A program made the translations under genes and the position numbers. The notes beneath the pieces were generated by a model. It was not told the DNA's origin, did not search any database, and worked only from the letters and a program-made list of their open reading frames with translations. 64,000 nucleotides of DNA from Ruegeria halocynthiae (lineage in GTDB: Bacteria; Pseudomonadota; Alphaproteobacteria; Rhodobacterales; Rhodobacteraceae), in assembly GCF_000743705.1 (NCBI RefSeq), contig NZ_JQEZ01000001.1, positions 488,070 to 552,069 of the forward strand. Direction: 5' to 3'. Shown here in pieces: positions 23,425-31,669 of the stretch. Each line of letters opens with the position of its first letter. The first letter of the stretch is position 1.

Positions 23425-24759
23425 TCACGCGGTCAGTTTCGCGTGGATATCCATCGCGGCGTCGCGCCCTTCGGCCACGGCTGTGACGGTCAGGTCATCA
23501 CCACCGGTGGCGCAGTCCCCCCCGGCCCAGATTCCGGTCATCGAAGTGCGCCCCGCATCGTCGACAGCGATCTTGCTTCCGTCCAGCGCCAATCCTTCTG
23601 GTGCGCCTTCCAACGTTTGACCGATCGCTTTTAAAACCTGATCAGCCGCAATACGGATCACCTCTCCGGTTCCGGTCAGCTTACCATCGTGACTGGCAGT
23701 ATACTCCAATTCGATCTCTGCCGCTGCGCCGTCGCCATGCACCATGACCGGCTGCACATTGGTCATGATCTTTACGCCATGCGATGCGGCCAGATCCTGT
23801 TCGTACCGGCTGGCCCCCATCGCATCCCGACCACGACGATAGGCAATGGTCACATGCTCGGCCCCAAGCAGCTTGGATTTCACCGCGGCGTCCACGGCGG
23901 TCATGCCACCGCCGATGACGACCACGTTCCGCCCAACAGGCAGATGTGCCAAATCATCCGCCTGACGCACGTCAGAGATGAAATCGACAGCATGACGCAC
24001 CCCATCCAGATCGGCCCCTTGCGTGCGCAGGGCGTTCACCCCGGCCAGCCCTATGGACAGGAAGACGGCGTCATACGCCTCGACCAGACCGTCCAGTGAG
24101 ATGCTTTCCCCCAGAACCGAGCCTGTTTCGATGGTGATCCCACCGATTTTCAGCAGCCAGTCGACTTCGACCTGAGCAAAGTCATTGGTCGATTTATAGG
24201 CGGCGATGCCGTATTCGTTCAGCCCGCCAGGTTTGGGTTTGCTTTCGTGGATCACAACGTCATGCCCCAGCATCGCCAGCCGGTGCGCACAGGCCAGACC
24301 CGCAGGCCCTGCCCCGATCACAGCGACGGTTTTGCCCGTCGGTGCGGCCCGCTCAAACGGGTGATCCCCGGCGGTCATCACACTGTCGGTTGCATAACGC
24401 TGCAGGCGGCCAATCTCGACCGGGGCACCCTCGGCGGTTTCGCGCACGCAGGCCTCTTCGCACAATGTCTCGGTCGGGCAAACGCGGGCGCACATGCCGC
24501 CCAGAATGTTCTGGGTCAGAATGGTCTCACCCGCCGCTTCCGGCTGCCCGGCCTGAATCTGGCGCATGAACAGCGGAATATCGATGTCCGTCGGACAGGC
24601 CGTCACACATGGCGCGTCATAGCAAAAATAGCACCGGTCCGCGGCCACGGCGGCCTCATGCCCAGCCAAGGGTGGATGCAGATCGGTAAAATTCGATGTC
24701 AGTTCATCGCTGGAAAGCCGCCCGGAGACAATGCCGGGGACCATCTGGCCCTGTGCCAT
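23425..24759 (-). CDS. preT: NAD-dependent dihydropyrimidine dehydrogenase, flavin/iron-sulfur subunit
   Basis: 444 aa, related to the glutamate synthase small subunit. The N terminus carries Cys groups for 4Fe-4S clusters (CYFCYDAPCVTACP near residue 41 and GGMCARVCPTETLCEEAC near 80). FAD and NAD(P)H binding motifs follow: VAVIGAGPAGLACAH near 138 and VVVIGGGMTAVDAA near 275. It transfers electrons from NAD(P)H to PreA. The start at ATG 24759 is preferred over 24807 because AGGGAG precedes it by about 8 nt. The upstream spacer holds a long inverted repeat (24789-24847) that could regulate preT-preA. Confidence 0.9.
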   Translation of the reverse strand: MAQGQMVPGIVSGRLSSDELTSNFTDLHPPLAGHEAAVAADRCYFCYDAPCVTACPTDIDIPLFMRQIQAGQPEAAGETILTQNILGGMCARVCPTETLCEEACVRETAEGAPVEIGRLQRYATDSVMTAGDHPFERAAPTGKTVAVIGAGPAGLACAHRLAMLGHDVVIHESKPKPGGLNEYGIAAYKSTNDFAQVEVDWLLKIGGITIETGSVLGESISLDGLVEAYDAVFLSIGLAGVNALRTQGADLDGVRHAVDFISDVRQADDLAHLPVGRNVVVIGGGMTAVDAAVKSKLLGAEHVTIAYRRGRDAMGASRYEQDLAASHGVKIMTNVQPVMVHGDGAAAEIELEYTASHDGKLTGTGEVIRIAADQVLKAIGQTLEGAPEGLALDGSKIAVDDAGRTSMTGIWAGGDCATGGDDLTVTAVAEGRDAAMDIHAKLTA

Positions 24760-24788
24760 CGCTCTACTCCCTGTAGATATGTTCGTTA

Positions 24789-24847
24789 TGACCTCAGCTT
24801 GCCACAATCTGATTTTTTATCAATTGGTAAAATTTATAATGAGGTCA
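24789..24847. promoter_or_regulatory. Dyad upstream of preT
   Basis: TGACCTCA (24789-24796) and TGAGGTCA (24840-24847) are perfect 8-bp inverted arms 43 bp apart. Between them, TTATCAATTGGTAA (24817-24830) is an imperfect palindrome with one mismatch per arm. The whole interval is AT-rich against a GC-rich background. It lies 30 bp upstream of the chosen preT start. The regulator is unknown; the sequence does not match the RutR consensus well. Confidence 0.5.
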
Positions 24848-24856
24848 AAAAATCTA

Positions 24857-24882
24857 AAAACCGGGCCAGATAGCCCGGTTTT
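24857..24882 (-). terminator. Intrinsic terminator after the cupin gene
   Basis: AAAACCGGGC, loop CAGATA, GCCCGGTTTT: ten perfect base pairs. Read on the minus strand it is followed by a T-rich run (TTTTTAGATTTTTT). It lies about 40 bp after the stop of the cupin gene (24919) and insulates it from preT. Confidence 0.88.
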
Positions 24883-24918
24883 CCATCATAATCGTCCGTT
24901 TTTAGGTGTGAAATAAGA

Positions 24919-25551
24919 TCAGAGCATCTGAGACAGGTGCCCAATTTTCACCCAGATCCGCGCGCCCGATGCACCAGCGGTGGCGCTTGACTGTGATCCG
25001 GGCGGCAATCTGAGCCAATCCCAAGGGGAAAATTCCTCACCGGATTCCTGTAGCCCGCCTTCGATCACAAACAGCTCCAGACCCTGCGCGGCGTCCAAAT
25101 CCAACACCTCTCCGGGTGCCAAACTTATCACGCGCACCTCTTCTTGCGCATCCTTGAACAATTGAACGTTGCCCGCCCCGTTGATCGAACGGCGCACCTC
25201 GATTCTGTCGTCGGGATCAAACTGGTGCAGTTTGACCAGAATGGTCGCCCCCTCTTTGGCCGAGGGTGTATGTGATGAGGTTGGCGGGTTTCGCACATAG
25301 CTGCCGACAGGAAAATCGCCGGTTTCATCCTGAAACACACCGTCCAGAACCAGGTACTCTTCGCCTCCGTCATGGGTATGCGCGGCGAATGCACTGCCGG
25401 GGGCAAAGCGGACAATGGTGGTGGCGCGGGCCACTTCCTCGCCGATGCGATCCAGCATTTTGCGTTCAACACCGGCCGCTGGCGACGCGACCCACTCATT
25501 CTGATCGAAATGGACCGCAACACGCTGGGTGAAATCTGCGTTGACCCTCAT
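24919..25551 (-). CDS. Two-domain cupin protein (ChrR-like)
   Basis: 210 aa. The first cupin domain (residues about 15-110) contains metal-type His and Glu: RFAPGSAFAAHTHDGGEEYLVL, then SYVRNPPTSSHTPSAKEG. The second (about 125-205) has weaker conservation (APGEVLDLDAAQGLELFVIEGG). This resembles the anti-sigma ChrR cupin domain but lacks its N-terminal zinc anti-sigma part, and no ECF sigma gene is adjacent. ATG 25551 has a CAGGAG site; the longer frame from 25608 does not. Role unknown; metal-dependent sensing or a small-molecule isomerase are options. Confidence 0.85.
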   Translation of the reverse strand: MRVNADFTQRVAVHFDQNEWVASPAAGVERKMLDRIGEEVARATTIVRFAPGSAFAAHTHDGGEEYLVLDGVFQDETGDFPVGSYVRNPPTSSHTPSAKEGATILVKLHQFDPDDRIEVRRSINGAGNVQLFKDAQEEVRVISLAPGEVLDLDAAQGLELFVIEGGLQESGEEFSPWDWLRLPPGSQSSATAGASGARIWVKIGHLSQML

Positions 25552-25722
25552 GGGATTCTCCTGTTTCAGCATCTGAACATTAGATGGGCGCGAAATCTTC
25601 GTTTTCAAATTTCACGCTTTTGAAAAACCGTCACATCTGGTTATTACGACTACCGCTGCGTACTGTAAGCGCAAAGCAACCGAGCAGCGCCGGACAACGG
25701 CCACGAACCCGAAAGTCACCCG

Positions 25723-26718
25723 ATGCAGGCCACACCCGCCAAGTTCAACATCGTCATCATCGGACAAAACAACCGCCTTCAGTATGAGGCCCTGCTGTTC
25801 GCGGCGTCGCTTCGGCACAGCTCTGCCAACTTTTCGGGCCGCCTGTTTGTGGCGGTGCCACAAGCCGGGCCGCGCTGGTCACAGGACCCCAGCATCCGGG
25901 ATGAGGACGTCCTGAAGGCCCTGCAGCAGTTGGACGTGGAAATACTGCCGTTTGAAAACCGCGTCTTCGGCGAAAGCTATCCTTACGGCAACAAGATCGA
26001 GGCACTGCTGGCATTGCCCGAAGGCGAACCCTTTGTGTTTTTCGACAGCGACACTTTGATCACGGGCGACCTGACAAATGTGCCCTTCGATTTTGACCGT
26101 CCCGGCGCATCGCAAAAGGTCGAAGGCACGTGGCCAAAGCCCACACTTTACGGCCCCGGCTTTGATGGCATCTGGAGCGCGCTTTACAATCAGTTCGGGC
26201 TGGATTTCGACAGCTCGCTGGATACCAATCAGCCGTTCGACTACTGGCGGCGGTATCTTTATTTTAACGCTGGATATTTCTTCTACAAATGCCCACGACA
26301 ATTCGGTGAGCGGTTTCTGGACTATGCCCGCACCATCAAGGAAGCGGAAATCCTGGAGTTGGCCGGCCAGAACCTGAACCCCTGGTTGGATCAGGCTGCG
26401 CTGCCGCTGGTCATACATTCCTTTGGTGGGGGGCGGGATGTCCTGCCATCGGGATTGCTGGACGGCTCGGTCAGTTGCCACTATCGCTTGTTCCCGCTGC
26501 TTTACGCCCGCGAAAGCGATCATGTGATCGAAGTGCTGGAAACTGTGGCCATGCCGAACCGGGTCAAGAAGGTGCTCAAGGCGTATGACCCGATCAAAAA
26601 GCTGGTGATCCAGCGCAAGGGCCATAAAATCCGCGATATGTTTGACCGTGACAACCTGCCCCAGCGCGAGCAGGCTCTGCGCAACAAGATCAAAAGCAAG
26701 GGCCTGTGGATGCGCTGA
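25723..26718 (+). CDS. Putative glycosyltransferase with DxD motif
   Basis: 331 aa, soluble. After an N-terminal beta-strand (FNIVIIGQNNRLQYEALLFAASL) the sequence runs into NKIEALLALPEGEPFVFFDSDTLITG, where DSD near residues 108-110 is the metal-binding DxD of GT-A glycosyltransferases, resembling the GT8 pattern. The C-terminal part is basic and ends in a likely helical segment. No sugar-biosynthesis genes are adjacent: a cupin gene lies behind on the other strand and a sulfhydrylase ahead. Donor and acceptor are unknown. Start ATG 25723 has no clear Shine-Dalgarno. Confidence 0.7.
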   Translation: MQATPAKFNIVIIGQNNRLQYEALLFAASLRHSSANFSGRLFVAVPQAGPRWSQDPSIRDEDVLKALQQLDVEILPFENRVFGESYPYGNKIEALLALPEGEPFVFFDSDTLITGDLTNVPFDFDRPGASQKVEGTWPKPTLYGPGFDGIWSALYNQFGLDFDSSLDTNQPFDYWRRYLYFNAGYFFYKCPRQFGERFLDYARTIKEAEILELAGQNLNPWLDQAALPLVIHSFGGGRDVLPSGLLDGSVSCHYRLFPLLYARESDHVIEVLETVAMPNRVKKVLKAYDPIKKLVIQRKGHKIRDMFDRDNLPQREQALRNKIKSKGLWMR

Positions 26719-26790
26719 CAGGATTGTTGTGTGAACGCGCTCAATCGCCTAGAGATTCAGCAACACACATTCCAACAGGAGATTTAAACG

Positions 26791-28083
26791 ATGTCAGACG
26801 GCCCCACCTACGGTTTTGACACGCTGCAAATTCACGCGGGCGCACGGCCCGATCCGGCCACGGGTGCCCGTCAGACACCTATTTATCAAACAACGGCTTA
26901 CGTGTTCCGCGACGCAGATCACGCGGCAGCCCTGTTCAATCTGCAAGAGGTCGGGTTCATCTATTCGCGCCTGACCAACCCGACCGTGGCCGTCCTGCAG
27001 GAACGGGTTGCAACGCTGGAAGGTGGCGTTGGCGCGGTGTGCTGTTCCTCAGGTCATGCGGCGCAGATCATGGCGCTGTTCCCGCTGATGGGACCCGGGT
27101 GCAATGTGATCGCGTCGACCCGCCTGTATGGCGGCACGGTCACCCAGTTCAGCCAGACCATCAAACGGTTCGGCTGGTCGGCCAAATTTGTCGATACCGA
27201 TGATCTGGACGCCGTGAAAGACGCCATCGACGAAAACACCCGCGCGGTGTTCTGTGAATCCATCGCCAACCCAGGCGGCTATGTCACCGACATCCGCGCG
27301 CTGGCGGATGTGGCGGATGCGGCGGGCATTCCGCTGATTGTCGACAACACCTCGGCCACGCCATACCTGTGCCGCCCGATCGAACAGGGCGCGACGCTGG
27401 TGGTGCATTCCACCACCAAATACCTGACCGGCAACGGCACTGTCACCGGCGGCTGCATCGTGGATTCGGGCAAATTCGACTGGTCGGCAAATGACAAGTT
27501 CCCCTCGCTCAGCGAACCGGAACAAGCCTATCACGGGCTCAAGTTTCACGAGACCTTTGGCCCGCTTGCCTTTACCTTCCACGGCATCGCCATTGGCCTG
27601 CGCGATCTGGGTATGACGATGAACCCACAGGCCGCGCATTATACGCTGATGGGGATCGAGACCCTGTCCCTGCGGATGGAGCGTCACGTTGAAAACGCGC
27701 AGAAGGTCGCCGCCTGGTTGGAAGCTGACGACCGTGTGGATTACGTGACCTATGCGGGCCTGCCGTCTTCACCCTATCACGACCGGGTCAAGGCGCATTA
27801 CAAGAAAGGCGCTGGCGCGCTGTTCACCTTTGCGGTCAAGGGCGGTTATGACGCCTGCGTCAAACTGGTGAATTCGCTTGAGATTTTCAGCCATGTTGCC
27901 AACCTGGGCGACGCGCGGTCGCTGATCATCCATTCGGCCTCGACCACGCACCGTCAGCTGACACCGGAACAGCAAGAGGCCGCAGGTGCCGGGCCAGGAG
28001 TGGTCCGCGTGTCCATCGGCATCGAAGACGCCAACGACCTGATCGCCGATCTGGATCAGGCGCTGTCCAAAGCCACGGCCTGA
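26791..28083 (+). CDS. metY: O-acetylhomoserine aminocarboxypropyltransferase (sulfhydrylase)
   Basis: 430 aa PLP enzyme of the Cys/Met metabolism family. It makes homocysteine from O-acetylhomoserine and sulfide. The PLP Lys lies in VVHSTTKYLTGNGTVTGG near residue 210, the cofactor-binding Tyr in YSRLTNPTVAVLQERVATLEGG near 55-75, and the conserved S(S/A)TTH near the C terminus (SASTTHRQLTPEQQ) binds the substrate carboxylate. Length fits MetY rather than cystathionine gamma-synthase (about 380-400). CAACAGGAG precedes ATG 26791. A GNAT gene follows 3 bp later. Confidence 0.93.
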   Translation: MSDGPTYGFDTLQIHAGARPDPATGARQTPIYQTTAYVFRDADHAAALFNLQEVGFIYSRLTNPTVAVLQERVATLEGGVGAVCCSSGHAAQIMALFPLMGPGCNVIASTRLYGGTVTQFSQTIKRFGWSAKFVDTDDLDAVKDAIDENTRAVFCESIANPGGYVTDIRALADVADAAGIPLIVDNTSATPYLCRPIEQGATLVVHSTTKYLTGNGTVTGGCIVDSGKFDWSANDKFPSLSEPEQAYHGLKFHETFGPLAFTFHGIAIGLRDLGMTMNPQAAHYTLMGIETLSLRMERHVENAQKVAAWLEADDRVDYVTYAGLPSSPYHDRVKAHYKKGAGALFTFAVKGGYDACVKLVNSLEIFSHVANLGDARSLIIHSASTTHRQLTPEQQEAAGAGPGVVRVSIGIEDANDLIADLDQALSKATA

Positions 28084-28086
28084 CCG

Positions 28087-28845
28087 ATGAGCGGGCACGA
28101 CACAAATGATCTGGGTCAACCCATCGGCCTGCCGGTGTCAGGCGAGTTCCCTCGCCCGACGCCGCCCTATACCCCGATGGAAGGCCACTATTGTTCAGTC
28201 GTGCCATTGGATGTGAACCGTCACACGCCCGGATTGTACCGGGCGTTTGCCACCGACACAGACGGTCGCAACTGGACCTATCTACCCCATGGGCCGTTCG
28301 ACAACGAACAGGGTTTTGACACGTGGGTCCGCGCGACCTGCATGGACGCCGACCCGATGTTTCACACCGTGCTGACCGGTGACGAAACGCCGGTTGGCAT
28401 GGCCTCGTTCTTGCGGATCGAACCTGCGGCGGGTGTCATCGAGGTGGGGCATATCCATTTCTCGCCCCTGTTGCAGCGCAAACCGCAATCGACCGAGGTC
28501 ATGTACCTGATGATGCGCCGCGTTTTCGATGAGCTGGGTTATCGCCGGTACGAATGGAAATGCGATGCGCTGAATGCACCGTCCCGCCGGACGGCCGAGC
28601 GGCTGGGCTTTACCTTCGAAGGCATTTTCCGGCAGGCGACCCACTATAAGGGCCGCAACCGGGATACCGCGTGGTATTCGATCCTCGACAGCGAATGGCC
28701 GCGCATCCGTTCCGCGTTCGAGGCCTGGCTTTCGCCAGATAACTTTGACCAGACGGGCCAGCAACGACAACCGTTGATGGCCCGCAGTCAGGAACAAGGG
28801 TCACTCGGCAATACCGAATTCCATCGACACGTTGACCGAGATTGA
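28087..28845 (+). CDS. GNAT-family N-acetyltransferase
   Basis: 252 aa with an acetyltransferase fold of the RimJ/RimL type: FNNEQGFDTWVRA-like opening, VGHIHFSPLLQRKPQSTEVMYLMMRRVFDEL near residues 118-150, and RRTAERLGFTFEGIFRQATHYKGRNRD near 162-190, where the acyl-CoA loop and substrate site fall. It starts 3 bp after metY, so it is likely co-transcribed. The end overlaps the convergent SIMPL gene by 45 bp. The amine acceptor cannot be named. Confidence 0.85.
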   Translation: MSGHDTNDLGQPIGLPVSGEFPRPTPPYTPMEGHYCSVVPLDVNRHTPGLYRAFATDTDGRNWTYLPHGPFDNEQGFDTWVRATCMDADPMFHTVLTGDETPVGMASFLRIEPAAGVIEVGHIHFSPLLQRKPQSTEVMYLMMRRVFDELGYRRYEWKCDALNAPSRRTAERLGFTFEGIFRQATHYKGRNRDTAWYSILDSEWPRIRSAFEAWLSPDNFDQTGQQRQPLMARSQEQGSLGNTEFHRHVDRD

Positions 28846-29496
28846 AACCTCGCCCCCCGCAACCGGTACGCTGCCGGCCTCTGACAGGTTCATTGCGCGC
28901 AACTGTGGGGCTGGGCGGATGCCGCCAAGCTGCTCGCTGATCTGCTGAACAGGGCCCAGCGTTACGTTTGCCGCCTGTGCCAGCTGTTGCGCCTTTGCGG
29001 TGGCTTCGGCCACGGCATTGGCACGCGCCTGCGCCTGCAACGGCGCCGGGTCCTGCACCCCAAAGCTAAGCCCGCCGAAATCATTGGCACCGTCCTGGAT
29101 GACGGCATCCATGATCGTGCCCAGCTGCGTCAGGTCGCGCACACGAACCTGCACGTTGTTCGAGGCGACAAAGCCCGAAATCTCGGGGCGGTCACCGTTG
29201 GGATTATTGCGGCTGGACCATACCGGAGACAGCGACAAATCGCGGGTTTGAACGTCGCGGGCTTTGACCCCCATTTCGTCCAACCGCTTCAGAATCTGCG
29301 CCACCGCGTCGGATGTCGCCTGCATCGCATTTGATGCCTGCGGATCTTCGTTGGTCACGCCCAGCGTGATGGTTGCCATATCGGGCGTGGCTTGCACGGT
29401 GCCGGCCGCATCAACCGTGATGCGACGTTCTTCCGCATAGGCCATACCTGCGGCGGTGATGGCCAGCATCGCGGCCAGAAAAGCGATTTTCTTCAA
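28801..29496 (-). CDS. SIMPL-domain (DUF541) periplasmic protein
   Basis: 231 aa with a signal peptide (MKKIAFLAAMLAITAAGMAYAEE) and a DUF541 domain (ITVDAAGTVQATPDMATITLGVTN, then GFVASNNVQVRVRDLTQLGTIMDAVIQDGAN). The family includes E. coli YggE, linked to oxidative-stress tolerance, and other outer-membrane-linked proteins. It stands alone on the minus strand, convergent with the GNAT gene and divergent from the 645-aa gene. The terminal residues read FGIAE, typical of the family. Mechanism unknown. Confidence 0.88.
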   Translation of the reverse strand: MKKIAFLAAMLAITAAGMAYAEERRITVDAAGTVQATPDMATITLGVTNEDPQASNAMQATSDAVAQILKRLDEMGVKARDVQTRDLSLSPVWSSRNNPNGDRPEISGFVASNNVQVRVRDLTQLGTIMDAVIQDGANDFGGLSFGVQDPAPLQAQARANAVAEATAKAQQLAQAANVTLGPVQQISEQLGGIRPAPQLRAMNLSEAGSVPVAGGEVSISVNVSMEFGIAE

Positions 29497-29660
29497 GGTC
29501 TTCCCTCCGACTTCTTCATCCCCAACATGGGATGGCGGGGGTCACCCGAACAAGGGGAACCTCCGGCTTTTTCTTTCCCTCGGCGGGATCCTGCTTTAAT
29601 ATCAGCCTGCGGACGAGATGTCGTTTGCATTGATGCTGACAATTATGGTTCTTCCGGATT

Positions 29661-31598
29661 ATGAAACCTGCCTTTGCGCTGTCTTTTTCTACTACCGGAA
29701 TTTCTCTGCACCACCATTCGGATGATGACTGGTTCCGTGTGGGCGAGGTCGATCTGGCCGCGTCGGACCTGAGCGATCAGTTGCGGGACCTGCGGGACAA
29801 GGGCTTTGCCCTTGAAAACGATCTGAGTTGCAAGGTCATGATCCCCTTGGATCAGGTACGGTTTCTGTCGGTCACAGCCGATGGCCCGCCCACGGATGAA
29901 GCCGACCAAAATGTGCGGGTCGCACTGGCCGATTCCACGCCCTATTCGGTCCAAGACCTGGTGTTCGCCACTTCCACAGCCGGTTCGACCACCTATGCTG
30001 CGGCAGTTACCAGGCAGACGCTGGACGAAGCCCGCGATTTTGCGATCGAGCACGGGTTTATCCCGGTTCAGTTCAGCACCGAACCCGACCCTCAGGACTT
30101 CCCCACAGACGTACTGTTTTCTGCACCGCCGCAGGACCGGCCTGCCGCGGACACCCTGCCCCCGGCAAGCGATACAACGGTGTCTGAGGATGCCACAAAC
30201 GCGACGCCCGACGCGCCCACGGTTCATCCCGTTGCCGATGAAACGGCCCCGCCAGAGTTTCGCTCGGCCCCGGTCATGGGCTCCAATGTAACCCCAAAGG
30301 CGACCCCCGAACCACTGACAAAGCGCTATGCCGTACCAGCCGCTGCCGCTGCGGCTGTTTTTGGTGCCGCACTGGGGTTGTGGGCTTTGACCGGGTCGGA
30401 CAGCAGCGAAACGTCCGACACCGAACTGGCACAGATCGAAAGCCCCCCATCAACGTCCGAAGCGTCAGCAAACGGCACCCCGGCTGAACCAGAGACAACA
30501 TCGTCGCAGTCGGCTGAGGTGGCACCTGGTGCCACAGAATCCGACCCAATCGTGCCCGATCCGACCAGTGAAACCCCGCCGGATGTATCCGCCACCGATG
30601 CGGCGATCCTTGAGGCGCTGAAAGTGGCACCGACGCAGGTTGATGAGGTTGCCCGCGACGCGCAAACGCAACTTACCCTAACGCAAACCGGTCAGATCAT
30701 CACAACGCCCGAACCGCTGATTTCGCCGCCATTGTCGCAACCAGTTGAGCTGTATCTGGCGTCGGTCGACAACTCTAACCTTTCGCGCGATGCCATTGCC
30801 CTGCCCCCGGTGCAAAGCCTTGAAACCGATGAGCCATTCGATCAGGTCGCATTGCCCAGCATCGCCGGGACGCGCTTTGATCTTGATGAACGCGGTTTGG
30901 TTATCCCCACACCCGAAGGCGCGCTGAACCCGGACGGTATCATCGTCTTTCTGGGACGTCCGTCGAAAGTTCCGCCAGAAGTTCCGGTCCGGTTCGAGCA
31001 GGAGCCAATTCAGGAAGACACAAACAATCGGCTGGCTGAAAAGCGCCCTAAACTCCGCCCCGGCGATCTGATTGAACGCTTTGAGCGCCAACAACTGGGC
31101 GGGCGCACACGCGGTGAACTGGCCGTTTTGCGCCCCAAACTGCGCCCCAAATCCTTGCAGGAACAGCCACAGGTCGATGAAACCCCGACTGCGTTGGCTG
31201 TTGTGCGCGTACCCCGCCCCAGAATTCGCCCGGCGGGTCTGGTGCGAACCTCGGGGACGAAGACCGCCAATCTGGGCTCGACCGCCGCAATTGCTCCGCA
31301 AGGTGCTGAGGCCGGGACTTTCAAACCGAAAGCCGTTGCGCCCAAGATACCATCCTCAGCTTCGGTTGCGCGGCGGGCAACGATCGACAATGCCCTTAAT
31401 CTGCGTAAACTTAACCTGATCGGCGTATATGGCACCCCAGCCAACCGGCGGGCTCTGGTGCGCTTGCCCAGCGGGCGGTACAAAAAGCTGAAAATCGGGG
31501 ACAGGATTGATGGCGGCAAGGTCATCGCAATCAGCGATAGCGAACTGCGTTACCAAAAGAAAGGCCGAAACCTGACGCTGAAAATGCCGCGCAGCTAA
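29661..31598 (+). CDS. Large one-TM protein with PilP/GspC-like C-terminal domain
   Basis: 645 aa. The N-terminal ~150 residues (FALSFSTTGISLHHHSDDDWFRVGEVDL, then MIPLDQVRFLSVTADG) resemble the cytoplasmic actin-like region of GspL/PilM-type assembly proteins. A single membrane helix lies near residues 216-236 (VPAAAAAAVFGAALGLWAL). Next comes a long Pro/Glu/Thr-rich, low-complexity region to about residue 565. The last ~75 residues (RRATIDNALNLRKLNLIGVYG, then RLPSGRYKKLKIGDRIDGGKVIAI) look like a PilP/GspC beta domain. No signal peptide. It stands alone between convergent neighbours. Role unknown; a secretion- or pilus-like platform protein is the best guess. Confidence 0.75.
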   Translation: MKPAFALSFSTTGISLHHHSDDDWFRVGEVDLAASDLSDQLRDLRDKGFALENDLSCKVMIPLDQVRFLSVTADGPPTDEADQNVRVALADSTPYSVQDLVFATSTAGSTTYAAAVTRQTLDEARDFAIEHGFIPVQFSTEPDPQDFPTDVLFSAPPQDRPAADTLPPASDTTVSEDATNATPDAPTVHPVADETAPPEFRSAPVMGSNVTPKATPEPLTKRYAVPAAAAAAVFGAALGLWALTGSDSSETSDTELAQIESPPSTSEASANGTPAEPETTSSQSAEVAPGATESDPIVPDPTSETPPDVSATDAAILEALKVAPTQVDEVARDAQTQLTLTQTGQIITTPEPLISPPLSQPVELYLASVDNSNLSRDAIALPPVQSLETDEPFDQVALPSIAGTRFDLDERGLVIPTPEGALNPDGIIVFLGRPSKVPPEVPVRFEQEPIQEDTNNRLAEKRPKLRPGDLIERFERQQLGGRTRGELAVLRPKLRPKSLQEQPQVDETPTALAVVRVPRPRIRPAGLVRTSGTKTANLGSTAAIAPQGAEAGTFKPKAVAPKIPSSASVARRATIDNALNLRKLNLIGVYGTPANRRALVRLPSGRYKKLKIGDRIDGGKVIAISDSELRYQKKGRNLTLKMPRS

Positions 31599-31617
31599 AG
31601 GGTTTTCACCGTTGTGA

Positions 31618-31640
31618 CCGAGGGGACCCCTGCCCCTCGG
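31618..31640. terminator. Hairpin between convergent genes
   Basis: CCGAGGGG, loop ACCCCTG, CCCCTCGG: eight perfect base pairs between the 645-aa gene (ends 31598) and hppD (ends 31670, opposite strand). No clean U run follows on either side, so termination strength is uncertain. Confidence 0.5.
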
Positions 31641-31669
31641 AATTTCACCTTACACTTCAATACACGCAT

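Noticed and set aside
26719-26790. SAM riboswitch upstream of metY
   Set aside because: The 72-bp leader has no pseudoknot or stem pattern that I could match to SAM-I, SAM-II or SAM-V.
28801-28845. A frameshift or misassembly at the 45-bp overlap of convergent genes
   Set aside because: Both ends read as normal family termini, and short convergent overlaps recur in this window (for example cobS with the channel gene).
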